DNA from: Solen grandis | Lineage: Eukaryota > Mollusca > Bivalvia > Adapedonta > Solenidae | NCBI GenBank assembly: GCA_021229015.1 | Contig: CM037787.1 | Span: 37,711,577 to 37,775,576, forward strand | Direction of reading: 5' to 3' | DNA length: 64,000 nucleotides | Shown here: positions 24,441 through 36,995 of the stretch, in pieces | Position numbering within the stretch: the stretch's first letter is position 1 | Layout of the letters: every line of letters starts with the position of its first letter | Notes under the pieces: generated by a model | Database searches by the model: none | What the model was told of the DNA's origin: nothing | The model's input: only the letters and a program-made list of their open reading frames with translations | Made by a program: the position numbers and the translations under genes

Positions 24441-25420
24441 ATGTTCCTCCTTTCTCTCTTTTTTTTTCATCCGTCAGTTATCTCTTGTCTAATTTCATCT
24501 GTCACTATATCTTTCTCTCTTGCTCCTTTCCTTCTCCTGTGATTATTCACTTTCACCGTCTTTCTTGCTCCCTATTTTCTATTATTTGCATCGTAATTAG
24601 ACAAAATCAGTTATAAAATATTTGATGTTTACGATATATATTCATCTCTTAATGTCTTTTCTTTCATGTTTCCTCCCCCGTTTATTTCGTTCACATTTAT
24701 CCTTCTCATAAATAATCGACATAAAGTGAGCTTTAATTTTACATCTGGATGACTCAGTTGACACATCCTGTACAGATGCAGTATGGACTATATTAGCTGA
24801 ATTCAACCAAAAATGTAACAACGATGTCAGTTTAACATATCCACAGATGTTATCTTAATGTATTTATCAAGTTTATGAAACACTTTCTTGGCTGCCAATT
24901 ATCCTTGAGGTGAACATAGGTATCTAGAAATAACCAGTTTTTAGTGGAAATTTATCGAACTGAATCTAACATGACTTTTTTTTTTCGAAAAGATCGCTGT
25001 AGCGTGCATTTTTTTCATTATAGATATTCCTTTTATAGATATGTACGTGTGAAATTCGGATAGGTCACTTTGACATGGTTCGTGCATACCTGAGATTAAA
25101 CATTTTAAAGGGACCCCCTTCCGACACCTATGTGTGTTTGATGTGTTTATAAATACATTTATGATAATATTAAATAAACATAAACATTTTAAGTGTGTCA
25201 TGCTATTATGGCAGTGAAATATTCTAGAAACGTTATTTTTAAATGTCATCATTGAATCTCCCAAATATTTTAAATAAGCCTTTAACGCAGCTCATCACAG
25301 ATCGTCAGTAACTAAGATTTTGATTTTGAATTTGAACTTTATGTGTGTATTACGTCTATCAATACCCATCTACAGACACATGATCACCCAATGTAACCAT
25401 CCGTGATTGGAAAAAAAATG
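24441..25420. other. FMO-B intron 1, no recognised content
   Basis: Starts with a pyrimidine-rich patch (24440-24580). No gene or repeat is supported. Confidence 0.4.
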
Positions 25421-25635
25421 TTTCTCAATCCCCGGGAACTTGAAAACGTTTTTAAGTTCCACTATTTATCATGATATGAATTCAAATTTAAGAAAATCAT
25501 TTACTAAATAGATACATCAAAAATATATATAACACTTTCTAACGACACATTTAAGTAAAGTTAAAATAAAATATAAACCTTCCCGTCGAAGATAAAAACA
25601 ACATATTTGATAACGAAGTTATTAAATAAAATAAA

Positions 25636-25875
25636 TCGTGGGAGGGCGTTTGAAAACGTTTTTATACTCCCGGGGAAGCATTTGAAAACATTTTCACGCT
25701 CCCGGGGAGGGCGTTTGAAAATGTTTTTATCTCCCGGGAGCTTTGAAAACTTTTATGTCCCGGGGGCATTTGAAAACGTTTTTATGTTCCCGGGGCGGTC
25801 CTTTGAAAAAGTTTTTATGTTCCCGGGGAGGGAAATTTGAAAACGTTTTCAAATTACTGGGAGTAACTTGAAAAT
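25636..25875 (+). repeat. Array of about 35-bp units built from two palindromes
   Basis: About seven units alternate a CCCGGG-centred block with TTTGAAAACGTTTTTAT. One further half unit lies at 25427-25455. It gives a repetitive open frame (FENVFMFPGR-like) that I regard as a by-product. Confidence 0.85.
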
Positions 25876-27041
25876 GTTACACCGGTCTTTCCCATACAAA
25901 GCTAGTTGTAAAAATAGTGTAAAATTGTGTACGCGCTCTGCTATGGAAGGGCAACCAGGTCAAAATTCTATTCTGCTTGTTGCTTATTCTGCTGTTGTTC
26001 AATATAACTGCATTCCTGTGTTTCTTAATCAAACTACACAATGCTGTAACAACTGTGGAATATTTAGGAAATTAATATGCAATTCACAATAACGTTTTAC
26101 TTAAGTTTCGATAAAAGCAGTTGCAATATACTGTATTGTATACTGTATACTGTTTCATGTTTATGTGTAATGTGCGATTTCTGTTTTGCCAATTCGCTTT
26201 CCGCTTAATGCTTAACTGTATTCCGATAAACGTAATCCGACTGGAAAAAAATACAAATATTTGCTCCTCCAGTGTTTCCTAGCTCTGTCTTTAAACGATG
26301 TCCCCCTTAAAAATAAGCTCAAGTACATTTACCTAATGTATGGCGAATGAGATGGAAGAAATGAAGACTTTGGCAAAACAAAAATTCATTGCATCATACG
26401 ATGTATCACACATAACAAAGCCCACAACCTTCTGAGAAAGGTTAAAGATACACTGGAAAAGATTAGCACTACAGTTATCCCAATAAATTGACATTGGAGA
26501 GCAATGAAATTGTATTGAACGTACAGACGTTGAATTTACGATGGAACAGAATCAGGGCAAAATTACATCAAGTCCATGCAGACATGTCGTCATACTGACA
26601 AGTGAAATGAAATGAAACTTTCAGAATCACCTGTTTCTACTGGTTTGCACAGGTCTGTTTACGGATGGCTGTTCTGGTCTTTCAGGCTTATCGATCTAGG
26701 TTCATACTGGGTGCAGAAGTTAGTTTACTTGCAGGCTGATCATCCTACAGATTAACTGACCTAGGCAACCAGTATAAACCCAGAACCAGTATATAAAATG
26801 TTTTACTTGCAGGCTGATCTCAGTTTAAACTGGTTGCTGAAGTCAGTTAACTTAGGGGTTGGCCCAATGAGATCTTAGTATATTAGTATCTATTTGATAG
26901 AAGCTCTCAAAAATGGTACAAACTGTGACAGTAGGACGCTTCCAAACAGATTCTTTTAATTTTGGTTTTTGAAATTTAGATTTGAATAAGCGTTTCAAAT
27001 GCCTCAACAAAAGTATCTAATGCATATATTCAGTATTTTCC

Positions 27042-27087
<46 letters not shown>

Positions 27088-27654
27088 CCGTATTTAGATT
27101 TTCATATGTAAATGATATTGTTGTCCCTTTCTATATAAACACATACACGCGTGCACATTGGCAGGGAGATGGTGTAGATATGTGTAGTTTGTGCACTGGA
27201 CTAATTATTACTCTTTTCAGAAGTTTTTTTTTTTTGGTAAAGGGATAGTTCCATCTTGGTACTTTATGACGTTTAAAGTTTTGAATTAAAACTCTCTTTT
27301 ATGTATGTATGTGTTACACATTTCATTTAGAAATAATTCAAATTTGATTGACGCGTATCCCTTTGGAATATTGATACGCAAGACGTGAAAAACGGCTTTG
27401 GAATTTAATGCTCTCCAGAGAGGGTCGGGAAAAAAGTACAGTCACACCGTTTACAAACAGAGTAAGATTTTTAGTTTCACAATCCAATTGCAACACGTTT
27501 AGTTTAAACATATTTTATTTCAAATTAAGCATTGAAATGGGGTCGGGCCACAAGTTCTAGCAACATTAGTTACGGCCCTTCCCCTATACATTTATTTAAC
27601 AATAAACAAGGTCACATGTTACATAATTTGTATGGTACCCAAATCCTGCAACAC
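25876..27654. other. FMO-B intron 1, mostly unique sequence
   Basis: A short pair of direct repeats, GTTTACTTGCAGGCTGATC-like (26722 and 26803), and a (GA)n tract at 27047-27085. No exon is recognised. Confidence 0.4.
27047..27085. repeat. (GA)n microsatellite
   Basis: An uninterrupted GA tract of about 38 bases. Confidence 0.9.
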
Positions 27655-29650
27655 GTGGAATGCGGTAAGCGGATTGCTATGGAACGCCGAAACTGTCTTT
27701 TGTTGAGAACAACCGAAATGCCGGGTCAACTAGAGTTATATTGAGTCTGAGATTCAATGTGCTGGGCGGTAAATCCATTGTCTCCAGTTATTGAAGCGTT
27801 GCGTTTAGTCTGGTAACATTTTCTTCCGTCAAGTTAATGTGATGTTAGGTGTTATTATTGTTATGTTTAGTCCATAAACTAAACAGGCAAGTGGAAACAA
27901 AATTATGTTAAGTCATAACAATATAATGTTGGGCATTACAGATATTTTTAGCTATAATACTATTCTGCTCGTTGTTTTATTATTTATTATGTACAGTCAT
28001 GAAAATAAACTGCTGTGTGATTCCACCATTATGTTCAGCTGATTTTGTATATAAGTGAGTGATACTTTCATTGTATTCAGTTTGAACAACATGGTGTTTG
28101 GTGATACAGTCTTAATGCTTAGACGTAAAAAAGAACTGTCAACTGGTGACATCATTATGTTCAATTAAAATAATGTTGGATTTAGTGGAACTGTAATTAT
28201 GTTAAGATAAAGTAGTATGTTGATGTGTAAAGAAGTCATTATGTTCAGTCGTGAACACGTACTGTGGTCTGATACTGTCATTATGTTCAGTTCAATGGTA
28301 ATCAGCTCGATGCAAAGGCCGTTATGCTGTCTTCTTAAATACGTTGTTCGATGTTTAGATCATTATCCTCAGTTAAGATAGAAAATCATTTTAAAATGGG
28401 AGATAATTAAAAAATGAAACAAGGTAGAGTTATGGTTCTTGGTAATTGCACTTCCCAATCTCACCATCTACTTATATTCTAAGTATCAAGTCAATAATAC
28501 CTTGAATATTTCATGAGTTATGCTATGAACAAAAATTGAAAATTAAAAAGGGAGATAATTAAAAAGTTGGACCAAGTAGAGTTATGGTTCTTAGTCACTG
28601 CACTTCACCTAGTGGCATTCTATTCATATATGAAGTTTTTATTCAATACTTTTTATCGTTTTCAAGTTATGGCCAATGTTAAAGTTGCAGACAAACCAAC
28701 AGACAGACAGGGCAAAAACAATATGCTCCCGATCACAGATCTCTGGGGCATAAAATACACAAGATAGCATGGCGATTTATTGATTAACGAAGTAAATTGT
28801 TTAGGAATTGAAAACAGTATGTTCGTCGAGTCCCACCTTTTTTTCTGGAAATGATCCGAAGATGTCCGAATAAACCCAACATAATTGAATAAACACCGAA
28901 CACAACGTCAAATACACATAGAACGTTTAATAGACTAGTCATAACAGTATCAACACAGAACATCAAGTTTTACCAACCAAGCATGATAGTTTTACAGCTC
29001 AATAAAACACAATCGCAAGTGAATAAATTTACATTATCACCCAGCAGTTCATTTGCACGACTGAACACGATGGGAGAAGTATTTGACAACACGTTATTAA
29101 ATTAAGCACAATGTTGTCAGCAGTCACTAGGACGTTTTCACAACTGAATATAATGACAATAGCACCAAACAGCATACTACTTCATCCGAACACAATAACA
29201 GTACCGCTCCACAACAAACTAACGTAAAACGAAATGATATCGCACTAAACAATTTTTTTTCTTAACTGAGCAAAATTATTTAAACACCCAACAACATATT
29301 AATGTAACTGAACATAATGATAGTACCACTCATCGCAACATAATATAATAACAGTACTACTCAACAATTTATTGTCATGGCTTAACATAATGTCTGTATC
29401 AACAAAATATCGCTCAAAAAAAAAAAAAAAATTTTAACCTTGATAAGGATAAAAACAATTAGTGCACTTAACAACACATTGCATCGGCAAAAAAAAATAT
29501 TTTGAGCATTTAACACTTCAATAACTGAACACATTTGGCATTACTACCCAACACACTGTATCTCGGACTTAACAGAACACTAACTGACCATCAATATCAG
29601 TCGTTCTCAACATAATACAGTTCTGGCGTTCCATAGATTGCAGTAAACGA
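27655..29650. repeat. Long inverted repeat, about 2 kb
   Basis: The left arm (about 27655-28370) and right arm (about 28850-29650) are reverse complements at moderate identity. For example, CTATGGAACGCC and TGTTGAGAAC at 27678-27715 pair with the 29590-29640 region, and TCCAGTTATTGAAG pairs near 29520. Each arm is itself built of a degenerate unit of about 60 bp around CATTATGTTCAGT. The centre (28390-28770) is filled by a different repeat. It looks like a foldback-type element. Confidence 0.7.
28390..28765 (+). repeat. Two-unit repeat in the centre of the long inverted repeat
   Basis: Two units of about 153 bp start GGGAGATAATTAAAAA and share GTAGAGTTATGGTTCTT; the 3' tail is CAGACAGACAGGGCAAAAAC. 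It is related to the units at 51020-51330. Confidence 0.65.
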
Positions 29651-30344
29651 AATGTATTGTAGATCTAACGAATTGCGAGTCAAGAAAACACATCGAAAGA
29701 ATCGATTGCCTAAAAAATCAATTATCAAGAAAACACATATAAAGTCCCACAATTATAAAAAGGTATTTGCACACAGAATAACAACACCAATAGCCGGAAA
29801 ATGATAACATTTGAAATTTAGATTGTGTTTAATGACAACAGAATAAGTGCGAAAACATGCGAAATAGAAATTTGACCTGGTTTCAATTCCATACTCTGCA
29901 GTCACATTTATGGTTGGATTCAAGACTTATATGCATATGCTTTTCGGTTTTTCAAAATTCGGAAAGGCTAAGTATCTATTGCGATAAAAAGTTTCGAACC
30001 AAGAACCTAAATATGTGTTTAAGTGTTTTGTAACTTCCGGATGTGTTAAAACATGATACGCCATTTGACATCATGATATCAACTATGTTTAAGGCTAAAT
30101 TAAACCGATTTGAAACTCTGCAGGCCTTGATATTTGACCGATTTGCATGAACTTTTCACTGAATGTTTCAAATTGAAGATGATGTGGTCGAGCTTGGGGA
30201 GGAAAAAACGAAAACAGCATTACACGTAGTGCAGTCAACTGTTTTTAACTCGATCAGAATTGTTTGTTTGTTAGTTTAAACATATTTTATTGATATATTT
30301 TACATATAAAATTCATTTAAACATAGTACAAAATAGGATGAAAT
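29651..30344. other. FMO-B intron 1, old repeat segment
   Basis: 29880-30250 is similar to 30690-31060 and 20680-21000 (CATTTATGGTTGGATT, 'ttcactgaatg'). No gene. Confidence 0.4.
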
Positions 30345-30620
30345 CCTTGTTTGTTTGTTTGTTGGGTTGTTAACGTCCCACCGACAGTAATTTAGTCATT
30401 TTGAGACTATGTCTACTTGAGACAGGTATAGTGCTGCCACACTGCAGTATCACACCGTGGACAAGTGTCATGATACCACACCCAGTCACATTATCCAGAC
30501 ACCGGGCCAACCAGTCCAGGAACTACCCTTATATATTGAGCGCTAAGCAAGGAAGCTTTCTCCAGTACCATTTTTACGACGTTATTATGTCGCGGCAGGG
30601 GATCGAACCCACGATCCCCC
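30345..30620 (-). mobile_element. tRNA-headed SINE with (AAAC)n tail, best-preserved copy
   Basis: Read on the minus strand: box B GTGGGTTCGATCCCC near 30600, then body TCAATATATAAGGGTAGTTC, GGCCCGGTGTCTGGATAAT, CTGCAGTGTGGCAGCACTAT and GTCGGTGGGACGTTAACA, and the tail AACAAACAAACAAAC. This is the reference copy for the other GTCGGTGGGACG copies. Confidence 0.75.
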
Positions 30621-31179
30621 GCTTTTCTTCCTTTTGAGGTTAAATAAAAACAGGTTAACGATGTTTCATCATCATGAAATTCTAATAGGATCCACAGAAA
30701 CTTTTGCACTTTTGAATGCAATATTTTTTTAATATGACGTCATATTTAAAAGAAAGTGTAAACTTTTGTATGCGCTCTGCAGCCGCCATTTATGGTCGGA
30801 TTTTCCTAAAAATTTTCACAGACGTATATCTGAAGACCTAGATGTGCATACCGGTTTTGCTTACGAAAATTTGAAAAGGCCAAGGTACAACGGAAAAAAA
30901 AACAAGTTTCTAACCAATGATCTTAAAGTGTATTTAAGTTTCCTGATGTGCTAAAGATATGATATTTGGACAGCATATACGCACTGAAGTCTATTTGATA
31001 TTTTGCGAAAGTTGACATCATGCGTCATGATATTAAAAGCAAGTATTAAGCAAAATTGAAGACAATCGCGACAGTTTCTGTTATCACACACGAGTAAATT
31101 TTACACTGTCACCGGTAATGAAAATATAACAGTTTTTGTTTAAACTGCAACATTTTCACATTTAATTACTTTTTATACG

Positions 31180-32235
31180 CCCATCTTAAGATGGGGCGTA
31201 TTATGTGAACACTCACGGCGGGCGGGCGGGCGTGGAACATTTGTTGTCCGGGCTCTAACTTCAATACCGTTTGCCCAATCCTTTTCAAACTTTCCACACA
31301 TGTGCATGGCCATAATATCTCGGATGAGTTCGATATTCAGCATTAACGCGTGAATGACTTAGAAGTTATGGCCCTTGACGTACACAAAATACTTGAAATT
31401 GTGATTGTCCGGGCTCTAACTTCAATACCGTTTGCCCAATCCTTTTCAAACTTTCCACACATGTGCATGGCCATAATATCTCGGATGAGTTCGATATCCA
31501 GCATTATCGCGTGAATGACTTAGAAGTTATGGCCCTTGACGTACACAAAATACTTGAAATTGTGATTGTCCGGGCTCTAACTTCAATACGTTGTCCAATC
31601 CTTTTCAAACTTTTCACACATGTGCATGGCCATAATATCACGGATGAGTTCGATATTCAGCATTAACGCGTGAAAGACTTAAAAGTTATGGCCCTTGACG
31701 TACACAAAATACTTGAAATTGTGATTGTCTGGGCTCTAACTTCAATACCGTTAGACCAATCCTTTTCAAACTTTCCACACATGTGCATGGCCATAATATC
31801 ACGGATGAGTTCGATATTCAGCATTATTGCGTGAATGACTTAGAAGTTATGGCCCTTGATGTACATAAAATACTTGATATTGTGATTGTCTGGGCTCTAA
31901 CTTCAATATTGTTTGTCCAATCCTCTTCAAACTTTCCACACATGTGCATTGCCATAATATCTTGGCTGAGTTCGATATTCAGCATTATTGCGTGAATGAC
32001 TTAGAAGTTATGGCCCTTGATGTACACAACATACTTGAAAATTTGCTTGTCCCTAGTCCTTAGACCCTATGAGGTGTTGTCAGATCTTGCAGTTAATTAA
32101 TAGAAATGTATCAGCATTTTTTTTTTATGATTAACATCATTAACTAATGGGATTTTGGAATTATTTTGCTTATTTATGGACAGTAGCTTGTTTCTCTGAG
32201 CTATTTCTGAGAGTCCCCATACCATGATGGGCGTA
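31180..32235 (+). mobile_element. Element with internal 161-bp array
   Basis: Opens with TACGCCCATCTTAAGATGGG and closes with a matching ATGATGGGCGTATTTTG at about 32222-32238. Inside are five tandem units (31246-32048). A GGCGGGCGGGCGGG patch lies near the left end. Confidence 0.7.
31246..32048 (+). repeat. 161-bp tandem array, five units
   Basis: Starts of GTCCGGGCTCTAACTTC at 31246, 31407, 31568, 31727 and 31888 give periods of 161, 161, 159 and 161. Units share CACACATGTGCATGGCCATA and GACTTAGAAGTTATGGCCC. Short open frames through the units are by-products. Confidence 0.92.
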
Positions 32236-32679
32236 TTTTGTGGCAGTCCTGACCCTTGTTGTAATTGTAGTAAGCATTCGGGCAAACGACTAACCGGTGT
32301 TAGGATAGATATTGCCTTAATTGTTTACTGTACTGTACATATCTATCATGCTGACTGTTGTGAAAATGTTTAAAATGATTAATAGAAACAGAAACTTCAG
32401 CGCATACGTGTTATTCCTGTGTGGAATGTATACAGGATTTCGGTAGAAGGTCTCGAGGCATATACATATTTAAAAAAAACAAAAACAAACAAAAAACAGT
32501 ATGCCCCCGATCAGAGTTCTTAGGGGCATAAACATAAATATCTATCTACTCCAAAGTTAGATTTCCGTAAGTAAATTCCTAAAATGCCTTTTCTTAAAAT
32601 ATAATAATACCTATTGTTTTTAAGCTTTTATTTTATAGATAAGTACCTAAAAGTATTCATTGAAAAAAACATAATGTTC

Positions 32680-35300
32680 CTTGTTGACAGCCCAATCAAA
32701 TATGATGGCTATCTCGGCATCGAGTACCGGAAAAATGTTCTAGGAAAGGTTGAAAGTTCGAACCTTGTAAAAAAGGGGACAAATGAGGGTAGGTCTGCAA
32801 AAACTTATACAGTTTTGTTAGAAATCAGATAGACGAATTCTGTTTGCTGCAAATGATTTGCAAGACATATACGCACAAAATATTTGGGGTGGTGAATTTA
32901 AGAAATGCATGGTTCCTCCTCTAGAAACGGTCAAACTTCACTAAAATGTAGGAAAAATTAAAATTTCAAAAACATGTTTTTGTCGCTCCTGACTTTATTT
33001 TCTGTCCATTCTTTATGAAATATTCACACGTTATGTATTGTTATGTTTGAAGGGGCCTGGCAATTGAAAAGTTAAAAAAAAATTTGAAAAGGTCAAGGTT
33101 ATATTACGATTATTGTGTTTTTATTCGGCCCCAAATAACTCCAAAACTAAAATTATTTCATTGAGAGTATATGACAAAAGTTTAAGTTCTTGAAGAGCTC
33201 TTTCCAGTGATGTTTAGTTTTTGAAGATCGGACCTGATTTGGTCATTTAACGGCAGTCCAAAGTTTGGTCCTTTTAGAATAATTGTAAATCAGGTTTTAT
33301 GCTTCAAATTGTAATATATGTATGAAATAGAATGTTTGTTGTTGTTGTTCTTGTATTGGGGTTTACCGTCGCTGCGATAGTATTTCAATCATATAGCGAC
33401 GTCCAGCTAATTACAGGTGGAGGAAGACCCCGAGTACACAGAGGTACCCGGGTAGAACCACCGACCTACCGCAAGCCAGCTGGAAGGCTTCCTCACATGA
33501 AAAATCCGAAGTCCCTACCGGGATTCGAACCCACAGCGGTGAGGGGCTGAGAGATTTGTAGTCCACGACTGTAACCGCTCGGCCACGGCGGCCCCCATAG
33601 AATGTTTGACTTGTGCGACTTGTATACTTGATTGAACTATTTGCTTCATTGCTAGGTACATAATGGTAAAATTTAATCAATTTTGTTTCTCATTTTGCCG
33701 CGAAGGGGTGCTTTGCTTGAAATCACTCTTTTGCTTATAACTCAAAAAGTTGAAGTCTGATTTAAATGCGATTTTAGCATTATGTTCCATTTGATATCCT
33801 AATTAAATATGTTAGTTTTCAAAGTATGAGTGATTGAAAGTTTTTAAGCTACGAAGGTTGAAAGTTTGAATCTCGCAAAAAACTGTGCAAAAGAGGGCAG
33901 GTCTATGAAAACCCTACCCGTTTTTTTAGAGATCAGATAGAAAACCTCTGCTTGCTGCATACGATATGCAAGACATATACGCAAAAAATATATGGGGTGG
34001 CAAATTTAGGAAATGCATGGTATGTCCTCTAGAAATGGTCAAACTTCACTAAAATTTAGGAAAAATTAAAATTTACAAAATATGTTTTTTATCGCTCCTG
34101 GCTTAATTTTCTGTTCAGTCTTCATGGAATTTTAACATGTTATGAAGTGTTATGTTTGAAAGGGCCTCACAATTTAAAAAAAAGCAAAGGTCAAGGTCAT
34201 ATTCGAAAATTGTTTTTTTCTTCGGTCCAAAATAGCTACAAAGCTGAAAATATTTTATCGCGAGTATATAAACAAAAGTTTTAGTTCTTGAAGAGCTCTT
34301 TCAAGTGAGGTATAGTTTTTGAAGATCGGACATGATTTGATCATTTAACGGCAGTCCAAAGTTTGATCCTTTTTTGAACAATGGTATTCTTCAAATTGTG
34401 ACATTTAAGAAAAAGAATGTTTGACCCTTGCATATTATATACCTAATTAAACTATTTGCTGCATTGCTAGGTACCTAATAAAAAATATTCAATCAATTTT
34501 GTTTCCCATTTTGCCGTGAGGGAGCGCTTCGCTTAAAATCACTCTTTTGCTTATGACTCAAAAAGTTGAAGTGTGAATCAAATGCGGTTTTCAGAATTCT
34601 ATTCCTTGTTGACAGCACACTAGAATATAATGGATTTCAAAGTATCTGGTATGGGAAAGTATTTGCGCTAGAAGAGCTACTCACATGTAATTAGCTGAAA
34701 GTTCCAATATATGATATTTATACTTTCACAGCGACGGTACTCAAATTTTCTTCACAATGTAATATATACACAAAACACAAATACCGTTTTCTAGAGTTTA
34801 AACCCCCAATTTCCTGACAGCTTTTAAGCTTTCCAAACAAAGGTTATGTGCAAAATGAGGAGTTACATGAACCCACTTTTGTTAGGCTATCGCCTCTTCA
34901 CTACAATTTGCAAATAATTGCAGATTGATGCGAAACGCTAAATTCTTATAATTTTAAACATATTATCACGTGACCTGTACTAAAGAAATTACGCGAAGAT
35001 TTCGCTAGGGAGAGCGCCCCATGCTTAATTGCTTATAACTCAAGAACTTGAAGTCCTTTTTCAATGCGGTTTTTTTTGCGGTCTGTTTCATATTGAAAAT
35101 TGTGACAGAGTTTAAATAAAGTGTTTAAGCTGATTAGGTTAAAAGCGAAAACCGAGATATCGCTTGCGGTTCTAGTTATTGTTTATTTTTCTTCGGCCTT
35201 TAATATCTCAAGAACGAAAATTATTTATCGAGACAATATCGGTATAGTTAGAAGTCCCTTGAAAGACCTTAAATATGTTATCAGTTTTTGAAGATCGGGG
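32680..35300 (+). repeat. Tandem segmental repeat, about 1.1-kb units, decaying
   Basis: Unit 1 (about 32680-33750) and unit 2 (about 33830-34540) share GGGGTGG, TGGTCAAACTTCACTAAAAT, TCGCTCCTG, GAAGAGCTCTTTCCAGTGA and TTGAAGATCGGAC. A third, diverged unit follows (about 34580-35300). Unit 1 carries the SINE at 33339-33596. Confidence 0.75.
33339..33596 (-). mobile_element. tRNA-derived SINE (V-SINE/RUDI-like), complete with target duplication
   Basis: Class II tRNA-like head: GCCGCCGTGGCCGAGCGG holds box A TGGCCGAGCGG, and GGGTTCGAATCCC is box B. The body has GTGAGGAAGCCTTCCAGCTG and GGTCGGTGGTTCTACCCGGG; the tail is (AAC)n. It is flanked by identical 12-bp ATAGAATGTTTG at 33327-33338 and 33597-33608. 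The RUDI assignment is from memory of molluscan SINEs and is tentative. Confidence 0.85.
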
Positions 35301-35605
35301 TTGAATCATTAACGAAAATGTTGTTACAACACCTGCATTAAAGGCATGGTCCTTTGGGACGTTTTCATCAAAATTTAGATTAAGTGTATACGCTTGCATA
35401 TTGTCAGAATGTTTTCAAAAAGTAAAACGTTCCTGGAGTCAATGCGTACCTTTAGAAAGCATTGGACAAGTGCGGACTAGGTTTAAAAGTTAGGAACGTG
35501 ATTACATTGTTGAAAACTTATCCGATTCATGCAGGTTTTCTGATTTTCCGGTGTGTACGTTGGCATTTGCGTTTCAAAAAGTGACGTTGCAAAAATTGCT
35601 TACCC

Positions 35606-35777
35606 ACACTGTCAGTGGCACCGTAGTAAAACCACCGGCCTACCACAAGTCAGCTGGAAGAATTTCTCACATGAAAAATTCTACTAGTAGTAACCCTGCT
35701 GTGTCTTGAGCCAACATCTGGGAGGGGCTTAGTGATGGTAAGTCAGCGACAACATCCACTCGGCCAAGGCGGCCTCT
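35606..35777 (-). mobile_element. Decayed copy of the V-SINE-like family
   Basis: Head GAGGCCGCCTTGGCCGAGTG and body pieces (CCACCGGCCTACCACAAG, CAGCTGGAAG, CTCACATGAAAAAT on the plus strand) match the SINE at 33339. Box B is eroded. Confidence 0.6.
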
Positions 35778-36103
35778 TTATTAAATCTTATTTGAAGTTA
35801 TTCCTGTTAAATGAATATGACTCATTTTTTTTCTGTTCGATGCAAGAACCATGCGTTCTATGATCATAGTTGTTCCAAATAGATAATAGGCTGCGGATTC
35901 ATATACTGTGTGAGATAATGACGCATTCGCATTAACCTACATTTAAGCTCCGGCAGTGTTTTATGATATACACTTTGCATTCTCTTCATCATCTATGTTT
36001 CAAAAGGTAGGGACGCAGAGATGAAAAGATTATTATTTACATATTCCTTTCACAGACATTACTGTCTAAAATCTTTAACTTCATATTTATAAAGAGGGAA
36101 TAC

Positions 36104-36241
36104 CTTATCCCTGAAATGCCACAATCCTGCAATTTGGTCTGCCTTCTCAAAACACTCCGGTTCGAGTCCCTCCTCTAGGCAGCATTTGGTGGCGGCTAGA
36201 CCGCCTGCACCGGCACCGATTACAGCAACACGGGGGCGCAT
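36104..36241 (-). CDS. FMO-B coding exon 1 (tandem paralogue of FMO-A)
   Basis: Encodes 46 residues from [16 protein letters not shown] to GLWHFRDK, with the intact FAD motif GxGxxG. The donor is AAG|GTATTC, the same place and phase as in FMO-A. By my alignment 13 of 138 bases differ from FMO-A. Similarity continues into the 5' UTR and about 100 bp or more upstream, where a splice-acceptor-like AATTTTAG is conserved. A hAT transposon begins at 36420, about 180 bp upstream of the ATG. Confidence 0.88.
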
Positions 36242-36640
36242 TGTGTCAAAGGAATATGGCGTCCTGGGGAACGTCTCAAGCAGTCTAAAATTCAGTAACA
36301 TGCACGATATCATATGGTATTTGATTAGTATCATACACAAAAAGTTTATCTCTACTTAGTTGAAAAGCGACAACAACAACAAATGTGTAAATATGGAAAG
36401 CTGTTAAAGAAAACACCGGCAGTGTTCCCACTCACATTCTTTTTCAGGGTAAACTTACCCCTTGGGTTGAAAATCTGGGGGTAAATTTCAGTTCTAGGGG
36501 GTATGAAAATTCAAAGGTGATTTCACCATAATAAAGGATAAACAACAAACAACAATTAAATATTTAAAAATAACTTTATTTCTACAGGTATATACTCTGA
36601 GTACAAAAGTCTCATTACATCTAATACAGTAACTTTAAGC

Positions 36641-36885
36641 TGAACCCTTTACTTCATATAGACTCATTGACAAACAGAGCAGACCTAGATCAGTCAGTTC
36701 CTGAAAGGAGCTGTCTGATCTGGGTCTGCTCTGTTTGCTCAATATTAAAAGTTCAGATTGAACACAGTCTGCATCTTAGAAAAATCCATTGTTCATACTT
36801 TAACTATTTGAGATTCAGCCAATCAATAATCATCAAGTCATGAATTTGTTCATGTGTGAATATTCATGAGATAATCATTATAAAT
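36641..36885 (+). mobile_element. TTAA-type MITE (family 2) nested in the hAT element
   Basis: Begins CCCTTTACTTCATATAGAC and ends in TGAATATTCATGAG like the family-2 copies at 1400-1598 and 14993-15500, with the central palindromic CTGATCTGGGTCTGCTC part. It sits in the 3' end of the hAT transposon, so it inserted later. Confidence 0.6.
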
Positions 36886-36995
36886 TAACATTTATGTACA
36901 TTTCTGTACTGCCCTCCATATGACCTCATCAACATCTATTCCACGTTGCCCCATGTTATATTCAATTGTCATTCTGTTTTCAACATTAACCACTG

